Shown here: piece by piece, positions 1-7,100 of the stretch
Layout of the letters: each line of letters starts with the position of its first letter
Numbering within the stretch: the stretch's first letter is position 1
DNA from: Streptomyces dysideae
Lineage (GTDB): Bacteria; Actinomycetota; Actinomycetes; Streptomycetales; Streptomycetaceae
Length of the DNA: 64,000 nt
Assembly: GCF_001514305.1 (NCBI RefSeq)
Contig: NZ_KQ949115.1
Coordinates: 1 to 64,000 of the forward strand
Direction: 5' to 3'
The notes under the pieces: model-generated
Told to the model about the DNA's origin: nothing
The model's input: only the letters and a program-made list of their open reading frames with translations
The model's database searches: none
Program-made: the position numbers and the translations under genes

Positions 1-7
1 TCCTTTT

Positions 8-52
8 AGAGGGTTGGACCTGGAACTTCGGTTCCAGGTCCAACCCTCTTTT
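8..52 (+). terminator. Strong intrinsic-terminator hairpin
   Basis: A perfect 19-bp stem (8-26 with 31-49) closes on a UUCG tetraloop (27-30) and is followed by TTTT. This is a textbook rho-independent terminator on the plus strand. It presumably ends a gene lying to the left of the window, because no gene in the window precedes it. Confidence 0.85.
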
Positions 53-98
53 GTTGTACGTCACTTGATGTTCACGTTGCGCAACAACGATCCGACGC

Positions 99-776
99 AT
101 GGGTACTGCTGCAATGCTCAGGGCCGCCGGCGTCGGAGTCGGTGACGAGGTTGTCGTACCGGCCTTCGTGAACGTCGAAGTCGCCGAGGCCGTGGTCCTG
201 GCCGGGGCGCTGCCGGTCTTCGCCGACATAGACCCGGTGACGTACTGCCTGGACGCTTCCGCCGTCGAGGCTGCCGTGTCGTCGCGGACGGCGGCTGTGG
301 TCGTCGTACACCGCTTTGGACGGTCGGCCGACATCACTCGGCTGCACGGGGTCGGGCAGCGGCACGGGCTGCTGGTGCTCGAGCAGGGGGAGTCCGAGGC
401 GCCGTACGACGAGATAGCTCAGCGCAGGGAGCGGGCCGCCTATCTCGACGCGAAGCTGAAAGGGGTACGCACGCCCGACGGTGGTGATGGGCACACCTAT
501 CAGCAGTACATCGTTCGGGTGCCGGGGAACGGGCGGCCGGACCGGGACGCCTTCGCCCGGGCCGTGCGGGCCAGGCGTGTTGAGTGCCGGGTGCCGGTGA
601 AGACGCCGGTGCACCGGCTGCCCGAGTACCGGCGGTGTGTGTCCCTTCCGGAGACCGAGCGGGCCGCTGATGAAACGTTGTCCCTGCCTGTCGACGCGTC
701 TCTCACCAAGCGGGACATGCAGCGGATCGTGTCCGCCTGCAATGCTCTCGGCGGGCTGTTGCAGCCGGCCTTCTAG
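99..776 (+). CDS. DegT/DnrJ/EryC1/StrS-fold protein lacking the PLP-lysine region
   Basis: The 225-residue product aligns from memory with sugar aminotransferases of the DegT/DnrJ/EryC1/StrS family. The N-terminal GTAAMLRAAGVGVGDEVVVP segment (residues 2-21), the FADIDPVTYCLD segment and the C-terminal TYQQYIVRVPG segment are all recognisable. Full-length family members have about 370 residues. Here roughly 40-50 N-terminal residues are missing, and so is the central stretch of about 70-80 residues that carries the aldimine lysine: HGLLVLEQGESEAPYDEIAQ runs straight into the late part of the fold. Classical PLP transamination is therefore unlikely. It may be a conserved degenerate paralogue or a decayed gene. 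The reading frame is intact with normal codon use, which favours a retained protein. The start is weakly supported: there is no clear Shine-Dalgarno, and ATG 114 is an alternative. Confidence 0.6.
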   Translation: MGTAAMLRAAGVGVGDEVVVPAFVNVEVAEAVVLAGALPVFADIDPVTYCLDASAVEAAVSSRTAAVVVVHRFGRSADITRLHGVGQRHGLLVLEQGESEAPYDEIAQRRERAAYLDAKLKGVRTPDGGDGHTYQQYIVRVPGNGRPDRDAFARAVRARRVECRVPVKTPVHRLPEYRRCVSLPETERAADETLSLPVDASLTKRDMQRIVSACNALGGLLQPAF

Positions 777-857
777 AGGCCCGGGCGGGTTCGAAGCATG
801 CGCGGATTCGGGGTATGATCTATCTCGTTGCAGCGCGGGAGACCGCCAAGGCAGCGG

Positions 858-933
858 GCCCCCATAGCTCAGTCGGCAGAGCGTCTCCATGGTAAGGAGA
901 AGGTCAACGGTTCGATTCCGTTTGGGGGCTCCA
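858..933 (+). tRNA. tRNA-Thr (anticodon GGU)
   Basis: A full cloverleaf can be drawn. The acceptor stem is GCCCCCA (858-864) with TGGGGGC (923-929). The anticodon stem TCTCC/GGAGA closes the loop ATGGTAA, giving anticodon GGT, which reads ACC threonine codons. The T arm is AACGG-TTCGATT-CCGTT. The discriminator T is followed by an encoded CCA (931-933). A terminator hairpin follows within 10 nt. No integrase gene is adjacent, so there is no sign that this tRNA is an occupied attachment site. Confidence 0.95.
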
Positions 934-942
934 GTAAAGAAG

Positions 943-973
943 AAGGCCCTCGCCCTTTCGGGCGGGGGCCTTT
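943..973. terminator. Bidirectional terminator between tRNA-Thr and osaC
   Basis: The stem AAGGCCCTCGCCC (943-955) pairs with GGGCGGGGGCCTT (960-972) with one G-U wobble and a 4-nt loop, then TTTCT follows. It lies between two convergent units, tRNA-Thr on plus and osaC on minus (stop at 987), so it can serve both. Confidence 0.8.
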
Positions 974-986
974 CTCATGCCCTCCG

Positions 987-3740
987 TCAGTCCTTGTGGA
1001 TGCCGGGCACGCGCATCGCCAGGATCGCCATGTCGTCGGACGGGGCGTCCGAGGCGAAGCGCTCCACCGCGCGCATGATGCGGGCCGCCACCGCGCCCGC
1101 CGTGAGGCCCGTGCAGGTTGTGAGGACGTCGGTGAGGCCGTCGTCGCCCAGCATGCGGGTGCCCTCGCGGCGTTCGGTGACGCCGTCCGTGACGCACAGG
1201 AGGACATCGCCGGGGTCGAGGGTGACCGTCTGCTCGTAGAGCTCCAGGTCCTCCATGACGCCGAGCAGCGGCTGGGGTTCGGCAGCCGGTTCGACCGTGC
1301 CGTCCTGGCGCAGGCGGAGGGGGAGCGGGTGGCCGGCGCAGACCACCTTGAGCTCCGCGCTGCCGTCCTCCTGAGGGCGCAGTTCGCCGTACAGGAGCGT
1401 CAGGAAGCGGCTGCGGGCGCCCTCGTCCAGGATCGCGGAGTTCAGGCGCTCAAGGACCGCGGGGCCGCTCAGGCCCTCGCGGGCCAGGAGGCGGAGGGCA
1501 TGCCGGGCGAGGCCCGTGACCGCCGCCGCGTTCGGGCCCGTACCGCAGACGTCGCCGATGGCGAAGCCGTAGGCGCCGTCGCTGATCGGGAAGAGGTCGT
1601 AGAAGTCGCCGCCGACCTCGTTGCCCTCGCCGGCCGCGCGGTAGATGACCTCGACCTCGACGCCGCCGATCTCGGGGAGCTCGGGTGGCAGGAGGCTGCG
1701 CTGGAGGGACTGGCTGATGGCCGTGCGCTCGGAGTAGAGACGCGCGTTGTCCAGGGCGAGGGCGGCCCGGCGGCTCAAGTCCTCGGCCAGTTCCAGGATT
1801 TCCTGGCGGAAGTGTTCGTCCGTCGGCTTGCCGAGCGTCAGCATGCCGATGACGCGGTTGCGGGCCACCAACGGCAGGACGACCGTCTCGCCGCCCACCG
1901 CCGAAGCCGTAGCCAGGGTCGGGCCGATGCTCGTGCTGACCCGCCGGTGCGGGGGCTCGCCCAGGCCCAGGCTGCGCATCGACGTGCGCAGGGCCGCTTC
2001 GTGGGCCGCCTGCGCGGGGGCCGACCAGACGCGGGCGCCGGGGGTGGGGACCGGGTCCGGCGGGGCGATCTTCGACAGCAACGACTTGATGCCGTCGATG
2101 AGTTCTTCGTCCTCGTGCAGGACGTACGACAGGTACGGCTCCGAGGCCTGGTCGGCGATCGTGTAGACCGCGCACCAGGTGGCCAGGGTCGGGACCGTCA
2201 TCTGCGCCATCAGGGCGAGGGTCTGGTCGCGGTCCAGGGTGCCGGCGAGGAGGTCGGAGGCCTCGACGAGGAAGCTCAGCGAGCCGCGGCGCAGGCGCTC
2301 CAGTTCACCCAGACGGGCGGATTCCACGGCCAACGCGATGCGGTCGGCGGCGAATTGGAGGCGCAGCGCTTCCTCGTTCGAGTATCTGGCCGGGCCTTCC
2401 GCGGCGACGCCGAGGGAGCCGGTGAGACGGCCCTCGACCTTCAGCGGGACCGTGACGACCGAGCGCATGCCGGTGCCGCTGAGCAGCGGTACCGCGCCGG
2501 GGACCATGGTGAGGTCCTCGTGGACGGCCGGCATGCGGGCCGAGCCGTAGCGGCCGGGGCCCGCCTCGACGGGCACGCGCGCGAAGCGCTGGCGGGCGGA
2601 GGGCAGGCCCGTCGAGGCGCGGACCTCCAACTCCGTCTCGTCGTCGGTCGCGAGGAGCAGGAAGGCGGAGTCGCCGTCGAGCATGTCGCGGGCGCGCTCC
2701 ACCGTGCGCTGCAGGAGGCCGTCGAGGTCGTCGGGGGCCGGGGAGCCGATGAACACCTCGAACGGGTCGGTGCTCTGGGCATCGGAGCCGGACGACGCGT
2801 CGGACGCCGGGACACGCAACGGGGTCTGCAGGACGGCGCGTTCGTGGTCCCGGACGAGGAGGCAGACCGTGGAGGGCTCGCCGCCCGTGTCGCGGACGCG
2901 GAGGTGGGAGGCGTACACCGGAGTGACGCGGCCGTTGGCGCCCCTTATGCCGTAGCTGCCCTCCCAGCGGGAGAGCCGGAGGGCTTCCGCGATGCCGGTG
3001 CTGGTGCCCGGGGTGTGCGGCCAGGCCGCGAGGTCGGTCAAGGGCTTGCCGGTGACCTGCTCGGCGGCGTAGCCGAAGAGTTCCTCGGCGTCCTCGTTCC
3101 AGGCCGCGATGGATCCCGTACGGTCGATCTGGACGACCGCGACGCGGACCCGGCCGTCGGCGAGCGGGAGGAGGTCGGCGGGGAGGGCCGGGCCGGCCGC
3201 GCGGGTGCCCACCGGGCGCTCGGGGACGTCGAGTTGGAACCAGACCTGCTTGTGGGTGGGCGTGTATTCCACGCCCCAGCGGCCAGCCAGCGCCGCGCAC
3301 AGCTGGAGGCCGCGGCCGCCCTCGCGGTCGGGGCTGCCCATGTTGACGGGGGAGCCCTGGAGGGGGATCTCGCGCTCCGGATAGCGGTCGGCCACCTCGA
3401 TGCGTACGCCGTCGTCACTGCGTAGACACAACACGTCCGCGGAGGTGCCCGCGTGCACCACGGCGTTGGTGACCAGCTCGCTGGTGAGGACGACGGCGTC
3501 GTCCACGATGTCGGCGAAGCCCCAGCCCTGGAGGGTGTCACGGACGAAGGAGCGGGCACTCGCCACCGATCGCCCGAGGGGATCGAAGCTGGCTGCCGCG
3601 CGCGCGGTGATCACAGAACTCCTCGACCGGTTGTCGACGTGCAGGCCTACCTGGCCGACCGGCTCGTGCCGCTGATGCGGCAGGCCGCCCGTCGGCCGGG
3701 GGTCCGGGGGCTGTCCCCCCGGGATCAGTCCGGTGGTCAT
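987..3740 (-). CDS. osaC: OsaC-like multidomain PP2C phosphatase / anti-sigma regulator
   Basis: A 917-residue multidomain signalling protein. Domains in order: an RsbW-like histidine-kinase-type ATPase (about 55-175, N-box ELVTNAVVHA, later GRGLQL); a PAS domain (about 195-310, WNEDAEELFGYAAEQVTGK); two GAF domains (about 335-480 and 495-670); and a SpoIIE/PP2C phosphatase (about 685-915, GGDFYDLFPISDG, AIGDVCGTGPNAA, TDGVTERR). This architecture, divergent from a giant HAMP kinase, matches OsaC of S. coelicolor. OsaC is a SigB-linked regulator needed to return to normal after osmotic shock (recalled). ATG 3740 is chosen because GGAGGG lies about 10 nt upstream on the minus strand. An in-frame ATG at 3782 has no ribosome site. 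The ATPase domain probably sequesters a sigma factor, and the PP2C domain dephosphorylates an anti-anti-sigma protein. Confidence 0.85.
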   Translation of the reverse strand: MTTGLIPGGQPPDPRPTGGLPHQRHEPVGQVGLHVDNRSRSSVITARAAASFDPLGRSVASARSFVRDTLQGWGFADIVDDAVVLTSELVTNAVVHAGTSADVLCLRSDDGVRIEVADRYPEREIPLQGSPVNMGSPDREGGRGLQLCAALAGRWGVEYTPTHKQVWFQLDVPERPVGTRAAGPALPADLLPLADGRVRVAVVQIDRTGSIAAWNEDAEELFGYAAEQVTGKPLTDLAAWPHTPGTSTGIAEALRLSRWEGSYGIRGANGRVTPVYASHLRVRDTGGEPSTVCLLVRDHERAVLQTPLRVPASDASSGSDAQSTDPFEVFIGSPAPDDLDGLLQRTVERARDMLDGDSAFLLLATDDETELEVRASTGLPSARQRFARVPVEAGPGRYGSARMPAVHEDLTMVPGAVPLLSGTGMRSVVTVPLKVEGRLTGSLGVAAEGPARYSNEEALRLQFAADRIALAVESARLGELERLRRGSLSFLVEASDLLAGTLDRDQTLALMAQMTVPTLATWCAVYTIADQASEPYLSYVLHEDEELIDGIKSLLSKIAPPDPVPTPGARVWSAPAQAAHEAALRTSMRSLGLGEPPHRRVSTSIGPTLATASAVGGETVVLPLVARNRVIGMLTLGKPTDEHFRQEILELAEDLSRRAALALDNARLYSERTAISQSLQRSLLPPELPEIGGVEVEVIYRAAGEGNEVGGDFYDLFPISDGAYGFAIGDVCGTGPNAAAVTGLARHALRLLAREGLSGPAVLERLNSAILDEGARSRFLTLLYGELRPQEDGSAELKVVCAGHPLPLRLRQDGTVEPAAEPQPLLGVMEDLELYEQTVTLDPGDVLLCVTDGVTERREGTRMLGDDGLTDVLTTCTGLTAGAVAARIMRAVERFASDAPSDDMAILAMRVPGIHKD

Positions 3741-4116
3741 GTGTGCGGCCGCCCTCCGATGCCCGCTCGTACCTCGTGCCACCGCCCAGGCCGGACGGAC
3801 CGGCGCGGCTGGACAGCCGCATGCAAGGTTACTTACCTTCGCCGTCCATGCGGATGCCGGTCTGCAGTGTTTCCGTCCGGAGGGTGTGCGGACGATGTGC
3901 GAAGCTGCCGAACTGTTATGGCCGGGTTCAGCCAGGGTGAAACACTGGGCAAGCTTCTTGTGAAGGTCCGGGCCGGGCGAGTGTCATCCGCGCATGGCGG
4001 GCAGCAGAGCGTGGTGTGGCCCGGTAGATCCGGCAGGAATGCGCAGCAGTAAAAGATTCGCCGAACAGTAGTACCCGAGCACAGCAGTAACGGTCGACCC
4101 CTGCGGGAGGGACACA
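3741..4116. promoter_or_regulatory. Divergent osaC / osaA intergenic region
   Basis: This 376-bp stretch separates the divergently transcribed osaC and osaA, so both promoters must lie here. No coding signal is convincing. A GGGTAC hexamer on the minus strand (4071-4076) resembles the -10 element of stress sigma factors such as SigB. However, no correctly spaced GNNT-type -35 is evident, so I do not call a promoter at that position. Confidence 0.4.
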
Positions 4117-7100
4117 GTGGAGTCTGGCGCAGCGACGCGGGGCACTAAGACGCGCGCGAAAGGCGGACAGTCCCCGAGTAACCAGCGCAAGACGCGCAAC
4201 GGGACCACGGTGGTGGACACGGCTTCCCTGAACCGGTTGCTGGCGGCCCTGGTGTCGATGCGTGACGGCAACTTCCGCAAGCGGCTCACGGTGTCCGGCG
4301 ACGGCGTGATGTCGGAGATCGCGGCGGTCTTCAACGAGGTGGCTGACCGCAATCTGCATCTGACGGGCGAGCTGTCGCGCGTGCGGCGCATGGTGGGGCG
4401 TGAGGGCAAGCTCACAGAAAGGCTGGAAACAGGCGCCTGCCAGGGCTCCTGGGCGGCCGCCATCGACGCGTCGAACGCGCTGGTCGACGATCTCGTACGG
4501 CCCGTCTCCGAGGTGGGCCGGGTGCTGTCGGCCGTGGCGGAGGGTGATCTGTCACCCCGCATGGAGCTGCGGACGCAGGCGCCGGACGGGGCCACCCAGC
4601 CCCTGCGTGGGGAGTTCCTGAAGGTCGGGCGCACGGTCAACAATCTGGTCGACCAGTTGTCGACGTTCACCGACGAGGTCACGCGCGTGGCCAGCGAGGT
4701 GGGCACCGAGGGCAAGCTGGGCGGACAGGCACGCGTGCGTGGCATGTCCGGTTCGTGGAAGGACCTCACGGATTCGGTCAACACCATGGCGTACCGGCTG
4801 ACGGCCCAGGTGCGGGACATCGCGCTGGTGACCACGGCGGTCGCGAAGGGTGACCTGTCGCGGAAGGTCACGGTTCATGTGGCCGGCGAGATGCTGGAGC
4901 TCAAGAACACCGTCAACACGATGGTGGACCAGCTGTCGTCGTTCTCCTCCGAGGTGACGCGAGTCGCCCGCGAGGTGGGCACCGAGGGCGAGCTCGGCGG
5001 GCAGGCGCAGGTGCCGGGTGTGGCCGGTGTGTGGAAGGACCTCACCGACTCGGTGAACCTCATGGCCGGCAACCTGACCGCGCAGGTGCGGGGCATCGCC
5101 CAGGTGACGACGGCGGTGGCCAGCGGTGACCTGTCGCAGAAGGTGACCGTGTCGGCACGCGGTGAGGTCGCGCAGCTCGCCGAGACGATCAACCGGATGA
5201 CCGAGACGCTGCGGATCTTCGCCGACGAGGTCACGCGCGTGGCCAACGAGGTCGGTGCCGAGGGGCAGCTGGGCGGTCAGGCGAATGTGCCGGGTGCGGC
5301 GGGAACGTGGAAGGACCTCACCGATTCGGTGAACACCGTCTTCCGGAACCTGACGACTCAGGTGCGGGACATCGCCGCCGTGACGACGGCTGTGGCCAAC
5401 GGTGATCTGTCCCAGAAGGTCACCGTCGACGTGGCCGGCGAGATGCTCGAGCTCAAGAACACAGTCAACGGCATGGTCGACCAGCTGTCGTCCTTCGGCT
5501 CCGAGGTCACCCGGGTGGCCCGGGAGGTCGGTGTCGAGGGTGAGCTGGGCGGTCAGGCGCAGGTGCCGGGGGCCGCAGGTACGTGGAAGGACCTGACGGA
5601 CTCCGTCAACACGGCGTTCCGAAACCTCACCGGACAAGTGAGGAACATCGCCCAGGTGACCACGGCTGTGGCCAACGGTGATCTGTCTCAGAAGGTCACC
5701 GTGGACGTCTCCGGCGAGATGCTCCAGCTGAAGAACACCGTGAACACGATGGTGGACCAGCTGTCGGCCTTCGCCGACCAGGTGACGCGGATGGCCCGGG
5801 ACGTGGGCACGGAGGGCCGCCTCGGCGGTCAGGCCGTGGTGCCGGGTGTGTCCGGTACGTGGAAGGAGCTCACCGACTCCGTCAACTTTATGGGCGGCAA
5901 CCTCACCTCGCAGGTGCGGCAGATCGCTCAGGTGACGACCGCGGTGGCCCGGGGGGACCTCTCCCAGAAGATCGACGTCGACGCGCGCGGCGAGATCCTG
6001 GAGCTCAAGAACACCATCAACACGATGGTCGACCAGCTGTCCGGGTTCGCCGAGCAGGTGACCCGGGTGGCCCGCGAGGTGGGCACGGAGGGCCGCCTCG
6101 GCGGTCAGGCGCAGGTGCCCGGTGTCGCCGGTGTGTGGCGGGACCTGACCGACTCCGTGAACGGCATGGCCGGCAACCTCACCGCCCAGGTGCGCAACAT
6201 CGCGCAGGTCGCCACCGCGGTGGCCCGCGGTGACCTCTCCCAGAAGATCACCGTGGACGCGCGCGGCGAGATCCTGGAGCTCAAGAACACCCTGAACACG
6301 ATGGTCGACCAGCTGTCGTCGTTCGCCGAAGAGGTCACGCGTGTGGCCCGTGAGGTGGGTACGGAGGGCCAGCTCGGCGGTCAGGCCGAGGTGCAGGGCG
6401 TCTCCGGTACCTGGAAGGACCTCACACAGTCCGTGAACTTCATGGCGAACAACCTGACCATCCAGGTGCGTCAGATCGCCGAGGTCACGACCGCGGTCGC
6501 CAAGGGCGACCTGTCGAAGAAGATCACCGTCGACGCCAAGGGCGAGATCCTCGAACTGGTGACGACCGTCAACACGATGGTCGACCAGCTGTCGTCCTTC
6601 GCCGAGCAGGTGACCCGGGTGGCCCGCGAGGTGGGCACCGAGGGCATCCTGGGCGGCCAGGCGCATGTGCCCGGCGTCACGGGCATCTGGAAGGACCTCA
6701 GCGGCAACGTCAACCTGATGGCCAAGAACCTGACCATGCAGGTGCGGAACATCTCCCAGGTCGCGGCGGCCGTCGCCAACGGCGACCTGACACGGACGGT
6801 GACGATCGAGGCACGCGGTGAGGTCGCGCAGCTCGCCGACACCTTCAACACCATGGTGAAGACGCTGAGTTCGTTCGCCGACCAGGTCACCAAGGTGGCC
6901 CGCGAGGTGGGCACGGACGGCATCCTCGGCGGGCAGGCGCACGTCCCGGGCGTGGCCGGCACGTGGAAGGACCTCACCGAGTCCGTGAACCAGATGGCGT
7001 CCAACCTGACCGGTCAGGTGCGGAACATCGCCATGGTCACCACAGCCATCGCCAAGGGTGACCTGACCAAGAAGATCGACATTGACGCTCGCGGTGAGAT

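Noticed and set aside
858..933. tRNA-Thr as an integration site of a mobile element
   Set aside because: There is no integrase, excisionase or duplicated tRNA 3' end nearby.
828..3425. Long plus-strand open frame across tRNA-Thr and antisense to osaC
   Set aside because: It runs through the tRNA and is Arg/Ala/Gly-biased with no recognisable domain. osaC on the minus strand has four clear domains.
4071..4076. GGGTAC hexamer on the minus strand as a SigB promoter for osaC
   Set aside because: No correctly spaced GNNT-type -35 element, and it lies about 330 nt from the osaC start. Not called.
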